From Trichomonas vaginalis G3 (lineage: Eukaryota > Parabasalia > Trichomonadida > Trichomonadidae): a stretch of DNA of 64,000 nucleotides. The stretch's first letter is position 1. Every line of letters starts with the position of its first letter. The notes under the pieces were generated by a model, which worked only from the letters and a program-made list of their open reading frames with translations, did not search any database and was not told the DNA's origin. The stretch covers positions 4,100,252-4,164,251 of the forward strand of contig NC_067207.1 of assembly GCF_026262505.1 (NCBI RefSeq), written 5' to 3'. The position numbers and the translations under genes were made by a program. Shown here piece by piece: positions 41,228 through 51,432 of the stretch.

Positions 41228-42002
41228 CTAAGTAATATATTAATTTGCATAATAATTATTGATATTTATTTACTAATCTAATAAGAGAGATATTTTTAAT
41301 AATCAAGAACATCTTTTCGGATTGTTATCTTTTTTCAATAAATTTCTACTTATATCAGTATTCATGAAATACCATTAAATGTGTTATGAATATTATAAAT
41401 AAATTATCTTAGAAATTAAATGCATTCAAAAATATTTTGAGAGGTTAAATTTGAATGCACTAATAATAAACAAATCACATTTTTTTTGATTCTGCAAATT
41501 ATCTAACATTTAATAAATCAGAATAGATCATTATATTATTTCGCAATTGAACATTTCAATTATTTTTTTTTCTCTGAATTAAAACCGGTTTTTGAATTGA
41601 TATATCTCAAATATTTATGAGAACATAATTATTTACTGAAATTTGCTTTAACAACTTAGGATAGAATATTGCGACTAATATGATAATTAATAATTCTTCT
41701 TTTCAAAATATATCTTATCAAATTTGTGAAAGGATATTTCAAAAAGAAATATTATCTTTCATTATTCACTTAATAACTTTTTTGGATTTGGTTCTGATCT
41801 GTTTAATAATAATATTTTCCCTTCTCGTTTTCATTTTTTTCAATGGATGTTTCACCTTCACAATTATTTTTTTAAAACCATTCCTGAAATATAATATTCA
41901 TACTTCTTGTTTCAACTAGTTTTCCTTTTCAACTGAAGATTATTCAAATAGATATTCAAATTTTGAATCTTGTTCTCATTAAATAATTTCTCAAAATTTC
42001 CT
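41228..42002. other. AT-rich spacer upstream of the HMG-box gene
   Basis: No element recognised. An initiator-like TCATTAAAT lies at about 41976-41984, some 25 nt before the HMG-box start. Confidence 0.4.
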
Positions 42003-42356
42003 ATGGATCATTTGTATCCAAAACATATTAATCACAAAAAGAATGCAACTGGTTTCTTCCTATTTTCGAAAGAGATAAGGAGTCAGATCCATAAAGCCTG
42101 TCCATTTTTCTCACCGCTTGACATTTCGAAGGTCATATCAGAACAGTGGAAAAATTTACCAGAATCAGAAAGAATCAGATATCGAGAGATGGCTAAAAGC
42201 ATAGTGATGCAATCCACCACAGCCCTAAATGCTAAATCGCCCCCTATTTCTATTACCAAACAAAATCTTATCCCACCAATCGAAACATTTGGTATTTGCC
42301 CATTGTTTGAAAATTTACGATATTTTGTGCCTACTCCACCAAAAATTATGGCATAA
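42003..42356 (+). CDS. small HMG-box protein (117 aa)
   Basis: One HMG box fills residues about 10-75: KKNATGFFLFSKEIRSQIHK, the hydrophobic core ISKVISEQWKNLPESERIRY and REMAK. This matches the L-shaped three-helix pattern (FxxFxxxxR, IxxxxxxxWxxLxxxxRxxYxxxAxxxxxxY) of HMGB and HMGN-like chromatin proteins. The ~40-residue tail has no second box and no acidic stretch. It presumably binds DNA non-specifically or bends it in chromatin. The ATG at 42003 is used because the upstream in-frame sequence lacks an ATG. Confidence 0.88.
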   Translation: MDHLYPKHINHKKNATGFFLFSKEIRSQIHKACPFFSPLDISKVISEQWKNLPESERIRYREMAKSIVMQSTTALNAKSPPISITKQNLIPPIETFGICPLFENLRYFVPTPPKIMA

Positions 42357-42627
42357 TTTAATTTTCATTCAAAGTTAATTTTTGTCTCTCAATATATTTG
42401 TATATAATAGATATAAAATCATGCATAACAATATATCAACATATTTTTCATTTTATATTAAAGGTTCACCTTTTTTGGTTGCTATTGCATATAAGGTTTT
42501 GATATTAAGTAATCTCCCACAACATATATTAATTTTTACGATATGTCAAACGCGTTTTGATATTTTACTAAATATGAAAATGTATTATTTAAATAGATTT
42601 TTATATAGACAACTTACATAACAAACT
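42357..42627. other. convergent spacer between the HMG-box gene and the charged-protein gene
   Basis: AT-rich 3' flank shared by two convergent genes. Nothing else seen. Confidence 0.4.
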
Positions 42628-43506
42628 TTAAATATCCTCTACATCTGCAATTTCTTCGCTCGTATCCGCGTTTAAAGCAGATATTCCAAGACTTGGAGAA
42701 GAAATCATTGAATTTTGATGAGCGTTATCGGCCCTGACAACAGTTTTTGAACTGGGCATATCCTTTTCCTTATTTAATTTATTTTTCTTGGCAATTTCTG
42801 TGACAATTTTATCAGTTTTTGAATAATTATTCTCTTCGCGTCTTTTATCTATTTCACCATTATGTGTACTTCTATCCGATTTTGTTGACCAAATGGGCAA
42901 TTGATTTGGGTGTGGAAAATATAATGGTTTTAGTGGAGGTCGTCGCGAAATTTCTATACTATTCGACAATCTATTACTTTCTTCACAGGACAAACGTATG
43001 TAATCCCGATCCCAAATTCTAGGTGGCCAAAATGTGGGAATATAATTTTCTTCAAGATGAATTTTATATGTCTTGATTCTCTCCTTTTCTGATTGTAATA
43101 ATTGACGAGAGTGCTGTGCTTGAACAATTTCAAAATTCGATAATGAAATTTCCGAATTTCTAGAATTCCTATTTTCAACCTCAAACATTTCGAACTTCAA
43201 GTGATCCATACTTTGATTTTCTTCGTATTTTATCCAGTCAGGTTTATTTCTTTGGAAATATGGTATGAATTTTTTCTTGAAATTAATTTCATTTGGTTTG
43301 GTCTCTGCTGAATTAGCATCCTGAATTATCCTATCATGTTTTCGAGATGTTGAGTCTTGCGCTTGACTTTCATTTGCTGATAATTGAGGTTGCTTTGATT
43401 CATTTGTGGATTCTTTCGGAGAAGAATCATCACCTATATTTGTTTCCTTTATGTTAGGATGTTCTACCCTGGTAGAATTAAGAGCATGAGATTCCTTATT
43501 ATCCAT
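42628..43506 (-). CDS. charged low-complexity protein of unknown function (292 aa)
   Basis: I do not recognise it. Residues 1-75 are rich in Asn, Ser, Glu and Gln and probably disordered. Residues about 80-215 are more ordered, with aromatic/proline spacing (KKKFIPYFQRNKPDWIKY, YIPTFWPPRIWDRDYIRL, PPLKPLYFPHPNQLPIW). The last ~75 residues are again charged. There is no signal peptide, membrane helix or catalytic motif. The W/P/Y-rich middle suggests a short protein-binding region. The start ATG at 43506 is the first in frame. A lineage-specific protein seems likely. Confidence 0.75.
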   Translation of the reverse strand: MDNKESHALNSTRVEHPNIKETNIGDDSSPKESTNESKQPQLSANESQAQDSTSRKHDRIIQDANSAETKPNEINFKKKFIPYFQRNKPDWIKYEENQSMDHLKFEMFEVENRNSRNSEISLSNFEIVQAQHSRQLLQSEKERIKTYKIHLEENYIPTFWPPRIWDRDYIRLSCEESNRLSNSIEISRRPPLKPLYFPHPNQLPIWSTKSDRSTHNGEIDKRREENNYSKTDKIVTEIAKKNKLNKEKDMPSSKTVVRADNAHQNSMISSPSLGISALNADTSEEIADVEDI

Positions 43507-43897
43507 GATTTTTCTCTGAAAAAAAAATATTTCAATTATTTTTTTGGCGGGAAAATTTTATTTGAATATTCAGAATTTCACATGTAAATTTTCTCATATT
43601 TTGTTTTACCATTTTGTATAGATTATTTTAATTATTTTTCTTTCAAAGTTTGTCATTTTGATTTGCACTAATACTTTAGCAAAATCCATATCACAATTCC
43701 TTGTTTATTCGAAATACTTAAACTCAAAGAAAAATGATGAATCAATATTGCAATTTTATTCCGGCTAATAAGATAATGATCAAATATCAAATACTTAAAA
43801 CGAAATCAAGCTGTATAATATAACCAAACATTAGAAAAAGGAAAAATTCAAATTATTAAATTTTAAAATTCAATTTTTATGACAATAAAGTAGAATT
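43507..43897. other. spacer between two minus-strand genes
   Basis: AT-rich, with a TTTTTTTGG/CGGG purine-free run near the upstream gene start. No element recognised. Confidence 0.4.
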
Positions 43898-44800
43898 TTA
43901 GTAACCATCACCATAAATATCAGAATTCCAGAATCTTCTTGGGTCGCAGTATCTAAAAGCTCTTTCTCTTCTTCTTAATCTTTCAACTTGATCCTTTGTA
44001 AGTTCGAAATCAAGGTGATTGTTCTTGTAAATACGTTCTGGAGTAATAGACTTCGCGAGAAGTGAAGCACCTGGTTCGATTGTTAAGAGGAACTTGAGTT
44101 CAACTTCGCCAACTGTTTTTCCTGTTTCAGAAGCAACCTTAACAAGCTCTTCATCCTTAATAAGAACTGGAAAATCTGATGTGGCAGAATCAGCTGTTCC
44201 AAGTGTAGAATAGCCTGTGAAGATAATTCCTTCTTCATGGCAGTACTTACGAAGTGGTCCTTGCTGATGGTAAAGGTGGAACTCGCACTGGTTTGTGTAA
44301 GGAATAAGCTTTGCATCAGAATGCTTGAGACGTTCAAGCATATTGATTGTAAAGTTAGAAACGCCAACGTGCTTTGTAAGACCAAGGTCAACAAGCTTCT
44401 CCATGGCCTTCCATGTATCAACAATTGATGTCTTGTTATCGAAGAAACCTTCAGTTTCAATTTTATCTGGAGCATTGAACTGAGATGGACAGTGGATGAG
44501 GTAAAGATCTAAGTAGTCAATGCCGAGATCTTTAAGTGTCTTTCTGCAAGCTGGCTCGACTTGTTCTGGTCTGTGCTGATCATTTCAAAGCTTGGAAGTA
44601 ATCCAGAGCTGCTCACGCTTAATACCCATGTCCCAAAGCTTCTTGAAGGCTTGGCCAACAATATCTTCATTGCCATAAACAGCTGCACAATCGATGTGGA
44701 CGTAACCTGCCTCCTTTACAGCATAGACAATGGCGTTGACAAGATCATCTGAGCGTGGTGATTTCCATGTACCAAGACCGATCGAGGGAATACGATTCAT
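43898..44800 (-). pseudogene. aldo/keto reductase gene with one in-frame TGA
   Basis: The whole length of 301 codons stays in one frame from ATG 44800 to TAA 43898, apart from a TGA at 44585-44587 (codon 72). All catalytic tetrad residues are present: Asp37 and Tyr42 in HIDCAAVYGNE, Lys70 in WITSK, His103 in LYLIHCP. The family signatures GVSNF and the C-terminal PGASLLAKS-type motif (GASLLAKSITPERI) are intact. A Trp codon (TGG) is expected at the TGA, since SKLWN is common in the family. So a single base change interrupts an otherwise intact NADPH-dependent reductase. An initiator TTCACTTT lies about 7 nt upstream. Sequencing error, an allele or true readthrough remain open. Confidence 0.85.
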
Positions 44801-45112
44801 TTAAAGTGAAGTCATCAAGTATTCAATTTATTTTGAATGGAGAGAAAATTTTTCAATTATCGTAGCTATAAAAATATGTCAAATACTCATTTCCAATATA
44901 ATATTCCATTCTTGTAGATGCTTGAAAATGCAGTGATTCTTCAAAAAAACTGATCTGCTTCATCTAATGATTGGCTGGACAATCTCAGGTATCGAAAACG
45001 AGCGGTTTATTAACTGACCAGTGTAATCAGCTTACTGGTGTTTACTATAGAGTATTTTAACATAATCTTTTACTTGACAGGTGTAATGAAATCGAGTTGA
45101 TACGAAAAGAAG
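44801..45112. other. spacer before the inverted-repeat element
   Basis: Contains short direct words such as ACCAGTGTAATCAG and ACAGGTGTAATGAAA, but no gene. Confidence 0.35.
44803..44809 (-). promoter_or_regulatory. initiator (Inr)-like element of the aldo/keto reductase gene
   Basis: Minus strand TTCACTTTAA directly before the ATG, A+1 at 44807, leader of only about 7 nt. Confidence 0.55.
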
Positions 45113-46321
45113 ACTTTTTTTCGTACTCCTCTCAATTTAATAATTTTCGAAAATTGAAACTTTTCGCTTCAATTTTCGAAAATTAGGGTTTTAATCAACT
45201 CTATTTTGAGCCTATGTTTCTTTGTTAATTTGTAAACTTCAGAAAATTGAGTGTGGACCCAGCTCAAAATTGTGTTGATTAAATTTTTTTCCAGTTTTCG
45301 TACTTTTTTACAGAGTATAATATTTGATGTCCAATGTTTGCCTATGATCAGAACTTGTCTTTCTCGTGCTCATATTTCAATTTCTGGTCTATACATGTAT
45401 CAATTCAAATATCATATTTGAATATTTACAATTATATAAAAGATTTTACTAGTCCAAGCATAATGTTTTGTGCAAAGTACAATTTCATTGTGTTAATATA
45501 TAAAACTTGATTTTTAATATTCAATTTAGCATCTTTTTTAAAATAGAGCTTTGAATATAGGCATATATGGGAATGATATGTACTTGTTATTGTAAGTACA
45601 TTTATTGTTATAAATTTACTCAATTATCTTAGATAATGAAATAAATATAGTATTATATAAAAAAGAGTGTTTATTCATTATAAATAGAGTCCAGTTAAGC
45701 AAATATTTTATCCGTAACGGATAAACCCTAAATTTGCATGTTTGAATTATTGAGATCAAATATTTGCATGCAATCAATAAATTTGCTGCAAAATTATAAT
45801 CTCAAGCATGTATTATTTTGAAACAATAAAGCATCAGAGAGCCTTTTCACTATGATCTTTCAGAAAATGAAAGAACATAGAAAATCTGCCCTTTATAGAG
45901 ATGCCCTGACCTCAACAAGGGTCAGAGCCTGTATCTCTATGTCTTTCAGGGCCGAGATAAGACGATATCGTCAATGATGCGCAAACATAGAGCTACTACT
46001 CATAATTATGAAGACTACCAATTGCAACCATATAAAAACACAATTTTTAAAAAGATATTATTATTCAACTTCCTGTGATACGGTGTTTTGTTAAGATTTC
46101 GTAAATTAATGTAAAACAAGTATAGATCTATCATGAGCAATCATACGATAGTAAATATATTGCTTCCATACTAAATTCAATTGAGATTATCTTGACATTA
46201 AACTTAGAATCCTCTCAAATCCAAGAAGATAATCACAATACAGCTATATTTTAATGCTGCTGTATAGCGAAAGCTCTATATGAGTACCGAAAAAAAAAAT
46301 TGAGAGGGAGTACGAAAAAGT
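45113..46321. mobile_element. inverted-repeat element (about 1.2 kb) carrying a hairpin array
   Basis: ACTTTTTTTCGTACTCCTCT at 45113 is matched by AGAGGGAGTACGAAAAAGT at 46303-46321, i.e. ACTTTTT(TT)CGTACTCC(C)TCTCAATTT in inverted orientation at both ends, with small length differences. No clear target-site duplication and no coding region. Inside lie a mismatched 22-bp inverted repeat (TTTAATCAACTCTATTTTG near 45191 and its partner near 45260) and the hairpins at 45850-45972. Confidence 0.6.
45850..45972. repeat. array of three hairpins
   Basis: H1: 45850-45862/45868-45880 (CTATGATCTTTCA with partner TGAAAGAACATAG). H2: 45888-45952, outer arms GCCCT/AGGGC, middle ATAGAGAT/ATCTCTAT, apex CCCTGACC tcaacaa GGGTCAG. 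H3: 45961-45972, GACGATATCGTC. The CCCTGA..GGGTCAG apex also occurs in the array at 57142-57166. Confidence 0.72.
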
Positions 46322-46716
46322 AATCTTTTCCCCAATTATTTTTTTTCTAGACTCATAATATATGTGCTACAAAATTTTTGTTTGAAATGCGATTCATTAA
46401 AAGCAGAATCTCTTATGTAAGTTCTTATATGAAGCTATCTACATATTCATCTTTGTCAGTAACTTATTTGGGACTTTTTTGGTTCTGTAATATAGCATTT
46501 CTAGTTAATAATTTCATGATGATTAGAATATAATTATACATGATAAAAATAAAGAGCGGAAGTCCACTGCGGTCTAATACTAGCTTATACACAAGGGGAA
46601 TGAATAACATGAACAAATTGTTGGCAAATTTAACACATTAACTATACTTTTAAATTCGATTCTATACGCGTTATGCTTTATTGTTTCGAAATATATTGAG
46701 TATTTTTGACAATTTT
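46322..46716. other. spacer upstream of the karyopherin gene
   Basis: AT-rich, no gene or element recognised. It should hold the promoter of the plus-strand gene. Confidence 0.4.
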
Positions 46717-49700
46717 ATGAATGATGAAACTTTAGTTTCAATCCTTTCTCGCTGCAACTCTCAAGATAATGATATTCGTGAAGCTGCAGAGTTAGAGAGG
46801 AATGAACACCTCGAAACTGATACTAATACTTTTATAATTACACTTTTCAATCTAATTCTTGCTAATTCTTATCAAGAACTTATGGATTACTTTATAATAA
46901 ACTTATATACTATCTTCAAACGACGAATCCAGCTAATTGATTTACAATTTTTTCAAGATTTTTTTCAAATTTATGATTCAAATTTTTCCAAATTAATTAA
47001 TAACATCTGCAATGGTGATAATCAAAGTCTCCGAACCCAATGGTTCATTGATCTATATGCATTACTGCTTTCAGATGTTCATAAGTTATTTCCTGACTCA
47101 GATTTCAATGCAAACTCAGTAATTGAAGGCTTACAGAAGAATGTATCGCCAAAAGTATTAGTTCCTATCATTTCCAAAACGCTAGATCTTTCACAAGACA
47201 TATGGAATTTTGATCTTGGCTTTTTACTCCAAATCATAAACGAACACGTCTCTTTCAATGCAGAAATCATCAAATTATACTTTTCTATTATAAGTAAGAT
47301 ACCAGAAAACGAAGAATTCAAAGAAATATTTCCTTCTATTCTAAATCTCATGAATAATGATATAAATGTCGGTCTTACGTCTATACTGAACTTCTGTGAT
47401 AGTTCTTCACCATTTATTTCATGTATCATCACTGATTTGGCAAATTTTATTTTAGATTTGCTTTTAAACCAATCTGATGAACAAATAGGTATTACATGCT
47501 TAATGATATTAGAATCCATGGCTACAAACAACGCAAAATACGCAATTTCGTCAAAAGATTTTATTTCATTAATTTTTGATAACTTTGTTTCATTTTTTAA
47601 CAATGCAAACTATACAGAACTAGATGATAACTCATCCACAATATATTCACTTGCTTTAGATACTTGTAAAACTGTTTTTGAAACAATTAGTTCAAATTCT
47701 TTGGAAAAAATCGATTCTTTGTTCGATTTTGTATCAGAAAATAACGATTATTTATTCGGATCCCTCATTACAATGTCAAATTTAATGGTTTTTAAATTTC
47801 CAAAAATTATTTTTTTATTAAACCAAATAATCCAATATATGGAGAATGATAACATCAGATTTGCTTTGTGCATGCTATTATCTAATGAACAATCTCGTAT
47901 AGTCAAAAGTTCTTTGAGATTTCAAATTTTTCAAAATTTTATGGAATTTTTTTCTGAAAACGAAGAAGAAATATTAATTTATTGGCTTCTTAAGACTGTT
48001 ACGACTCTTCTCATTGGCTGCTATTGTCCGGAAAATGAAGAATTTTTATTTAATTATATCCCGAAAATTTTAGAGGCTTTTGACTATAAAAATTGCCAGA
48101 CGGAAAGAGTTATATCATGTCTTGTTGCATTTCTCAGTTTAATTTATCAGAAATTGACGAAATCAAAAGAAATTGAAGAAATTGTTGGAAATTTTAACCA
48201 ATTGTTTGAAAGATATCAAGATTATGAGATGATAAGAGCTGAAATCATTAAAGAAATACCTGATTTGTTTCAAGCTTATAATAATCCAAAAAATTCTCAA
48301 ATAATTTCAGAAGTTGCTGCAGAATTCTACAATGTTATCAGTCAGATATATACTCTGAATGCAATACCACCCCAATATATGCAAATTTATGCTGATTCTC
48401 TGCTAAAATTAATATCTTTTATTGATGACCAAATTGACAATTCTTTTATGACCATCTATCAGTCAATTATTAAGATTATTGACCAAAATCTGGTTTATAA
48501 TGAAGCAAACCAAGAAATTATTGATTCATCAGCTTTATTCGTGGCCCAGAACATTAAAGAAGGGACAAAATATACAATTGAGAAATCAGTTGTTCAAATG
48601 ATCCTCGAAGGCTTTGAAATTCTTCTAAAAATTGCCCAAAAAAAGAATTTCTTTTATTTTCTCGTAGAAAACAATTACAAAGTCTTTTCTAAGCTCATAA
48701 ATACATGTATGTCATTTGTTTCATCAGATTATTTCTTGGAAACGCTTTTTAAACCTTCTTTGGAACTTTTAATTATTTTGACCGAAATTTCTTTTTCACA
48801 TGAAGAAAATGAAGCGAATTTCATGAAAGAAAACATTATAAACATCATGAATGACGTAATACCGAGCCTTACTACGCTTCCAATCCAAAAATCAGAAGAT
48901 TTAGTTGATTCTATCAAGAAATTTGCCAAATCTACCAAAAATTTCATGGACCAATACGACCAAATGAAAAGTGCCCTCGTAGAATTCGCTATCGTCCAAG
49001 TCCAGAAATTTTATAATATTTGGGAAACTTATCGCGACAATGACGACCCTAATTTCAACAAATTTGAGTTGATTGATAATTCATTTTACTTCAGTTCCAT
49101 ACAATTAATGGGAGTTATTCAAAAAATTGTTCCAAATTTGATAATCCAAGAATTTATTAGCAGGATCATTCCAAAAATCGAAAATTGCAAGGATGATTTA
49201 GAGATGATGTCTGTTAATAGCTTGTGTTTGATGAAATTCATGAAAAATTCTCCAGATTCTTCAATTTATTCTGAATATCGAGAATTATTGTTTTATTTCT
49301 TGAATAGATACATTGAATTAGGTGAGAATGAAGAAGAGTATTATGATGATAGCTTTGGCTCATTATATCGATTTTTGAACGAATATTTCCCAGAATTATT
49401 TAAATTAATCCTTAAAATAGATCTAAGTAACGAATTGGCATCAGAACTCTGCAACAACCTAATAAATATAGCTCAGAGCACAAATCTATGCAAAGAAACT
49501 GATTTGCCGAACTGTATTTTCCTAATTTACTACAAATACCCCGAAATTCTTCAAGAAAACCAGTTCGAACAAGTCTTCAAGTACTGTACATTCACGTTGG
49601 CTCAGAGCTATAAAGACGCTGACGATCCAATGACGTATCATTTTTGGAGTTTTTGGAAACTTTGTTTTCAATGGATTGAGCGGTTTCACTCGTTTTTCCA

Positions 49701-49944
49701 GATAATTTTCACTACAAAAAAAGGAAAATTTCCTATAATTTGGAAGGTTTTTCACGCTTTTACCTTCTCTTATATTTGCGAATCTGAAGAATTCTACGAT
49801 AAATATTACGAAGAAGTTTTGAATGATTTCAGGAACATTTTATCGAAATACGAATTTGTTCTTCGTCTTTTTAAACTGTTCTGTCAGAAAGAAGAACAAA
49901 ATACTAAAGTACAAAAGCTTTATCATGCAGTTTGTAAAAATTAA
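46717..49944 (+). CDS. karyopherin-beta/importin-like protein (about 1075 aa)
   Basis: Residues 1-60 match an importin-beta N-terminal HEAT: MNDETLVSILSRCNSQDNDI then REAAELE, equivalent to the LLxxxxSxDxxxRxxAExxL pattern. About 20 further helical HEAT-like pairs fill the rest, with an acidic segment near residues 880-900 (EEEYYDDSF). Length (about 1080) and layout fit importin-5/RanBP5-like carriers, which bind Ran-GTP through the N-terminal HEATs and move cargo through nuclear pores. The frame is open upstream without ATG, so I use the first ATG, 46717. The specific cargo receptor type is not certain. Confidence 0.78.
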   Translation: MNDETLVSILSRCNSQDNDIREAAELERNEHLETDTNTFIITLFNLILANSYQELMDYFIINLYTIFKRRIQLIDLQFFQDFFQIYDSNFSKLINNICNGDNQSLRTQWFIDLYALLLSDVHKLFPDSDFNANSVIEGLQKNVSPKVLVPIISKTLDLSQDIWNFDLGFLLQIINEHVSFNAEIIKLYFSIISKIPENEEFKEIFPSILNLMNNDINVGLTSILNFCDSSSPFISCIITDLANFILDLLLNQSDEQIGITCLMILESMATNNAKYAISSKDFISLIFDNFVSFFNNANYTELDDNSSTIYSLALDTCKTVFETISSNSLEKIDSLFDFVSENNDYLFGSLITMSNLMVFKFPKIIFLLNQIIQYMENDNIRFALCMLLSNEQSRIVKSSLRFQIFQNFMEFFSENEEEILIYWLLKTVTTLLIGCYCPENEEFLFNYIPKILEAFDYKNCQTERVISCLVAFLSLIYQKLTKSKEIEEIVGNFNQLFERYQDYEMIRAEIIKEIPDLFQAYNNPKNSQIISEVAAEFYNVISQIYTLNAIPPQYMQIYADSLLKLISFIDDQIDNSFMTIYQSIIKIIDQNLVYNEANQEIIDSSALFVAQNIKEGTKYTIEKSVVQMILEGFEILLKIAQKKNFFYFLVENNYKVFSKLINTCMSFVSSDYFLETLFKPSLELLIILTEISFSHEENEANFMKENIINIMNDVIPSLTTLPIQKSEDLVDSIKKFAKSTKNFMDQYDQMKSALVEFAIVQVQKFYNIWETYRDNDDPNFNKFELIDNSFYFSSIQLMGVIQKIVPNLIIQEFISRIIPKIENCKDDLEMMSVNSLCLMKFMKNSPDSSIYSEYRELLFYFLNRYIELGENEEEYYDDSFGSLYRFLNEYFPELFKLILKIDLSNELASELCNNLINIAQSTNLCKETDLPNCIFLIYYKYPEILQENQFEQVFKYCTFTLAQSYKDADDPMTYHFWSFWKLCFQWIERFHSFFQIIFTTKKGKFPIIWKVFHAFTFSYICESEEFYDKYYEEVLNDFRNILSKYEFVLRLFKLFCQKEEQNTKVQKLYHAVCKN

Positions 49945-51432
49945 TTCTTTTACTCTTTATTTATTCTTTAATTTTCCTCCCTTTCAATATAATTGAACGA
50001 ACTTTGGAGTAATATATATATACACATGTTTTCCTCCCTTTCAATATAATGGATCATTCAAATTAGAATAGTGCAAAATTTTTATTATTCCATTTGCAAT
50101 GTGAGCTTTCTTGAAACCTAAATTGTTTTAGAATCAGTCCATGCTTACTAGCCTTTAACAACAGTCCTTAAAATAGATTTTTTGAATTTTATTTTAGTGG
50201 CTGAATAGTACTTTCCTGTTATTAGCTCATACGACGAAATAACCTACGATATTATTCGCTTTACACAACATAAAATCTATCAAAATTTCCAATTTCTTTC
50301 CGCATAATATAAAAAAAAACTACTGAGACTATAAGTTTGACATATATCCTTCACAATATGTATTATGTAAGTCGATTTTTTTTTAATATGATAATTACTT
50401 ATAAGGAAATAGCTATCTGATGATATAGCCTAAGTAATAAAGAATTAAGCACAAAATATTATATATCGGTGATCAAAGTCAATATTTCTCCTTTTCTATC
50501 TATCAATATGCATATTTCAATGTATGAATAGGTAGATATTGAAATATTAAGGGAAATTTATTTTAATGAAACAGACAAGTATGTGGTAATATGTTTGTAC
50601 AACTGTAATATTAAAGTACTCAATGAATAAACATTAATCATTGAAACAAATTTAGGTTAGTTTAAAGGGTGAGAGCTGATACACTTCTCATGACAGTCTT
50701 GAGAACTTTAAATGTAAAGAACTTCTTTTTATCCCAAAAGCGTCATGTGTATCTTTTTTCCAGGCCAAAAACCAGCATCGATCCGTAAGATTTTTGAAAA
50801 TTAATTAACAAAGGGTGCACTTACGCCCCTATGACAGGGCCTTCAATTCAGACGTTTAAAGTTAAATTTCAATGGCGCTTCACGCAAGTTGTCAAAAATT
50901 TGAATTAAAGTCAGATGGGGGTAATTGCAGCCTTAAATGAAATCAAGAGTATAAACAGTAATATCATTTTTTTTTCCTATATATAATATATATATGTGTT
51001 TATTTCTTAAATTTTAAAGTATCCGTTTCCTTAAAACTGGAGCTTACTGAGACCTTAAATTTGAAAAATTGATGCTATTGTATTTCCTAATTTTGATATT
51101 TTATCGATAAAATAAAAATTTCAAAAATATTCTTATCGAAAAGAGGCTATTGATTTTTTTTAAAAAAATAGCATTATGCATTTAAGAAATGAAAAATATT
51201 GATTTGTTTCAGCTCCATCTTAATTAATAAGTGAAAATATGATAATATCGTTTCAAACCACAACATAGCACTTCATAGCTACGGTATCTGATATTGCCTT
51301 AATTATTTTTTGCCCAATATCACTTCGAATTATATCCTGGATTTTTCAAATTGTAAAAAAAATTGAATTGTGGAAAAAAAATTTGAATTGTGGAAAAAAA
51401 TCGAATTGTAAATAAAATGAGTGTAGTAGCAA
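49945..51432. other. AT-rich spacer with short repeats and a foldback
   Basis: Contains a 22-bp direct repeat (TTTTCCTCCCTTTCAATATA at 49972 and 50030), an imperfect foldback at 50813-50932, and a short tandem of GAATTGTGGAAAAAAA units (about 51363-51410) just before the ankyrin gene. No gene seen. Confidence 0.5.
50813..50932. repeat. imperfect inverted-repeat element (120 bp)
   Basis: Left GGGTGCACTTACGCCCC and right GGGGGTAATTGCAGCC are inverted with a few mismatches and extend about 38 bp inwards. The centre contains GGCGCTTCACGC. A related single end (GGGCGTAAGTGCAGCATTAA) lies at 60861-60880, just before the second BspA-type gene. TTAA follows the right end. Confidence 0.65.

Noticed and set aside
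44585-44587. TGA read as tryptophan (variant code)
   Set aside because: Two intact genes end in TGA and all others use TGG for Trp.
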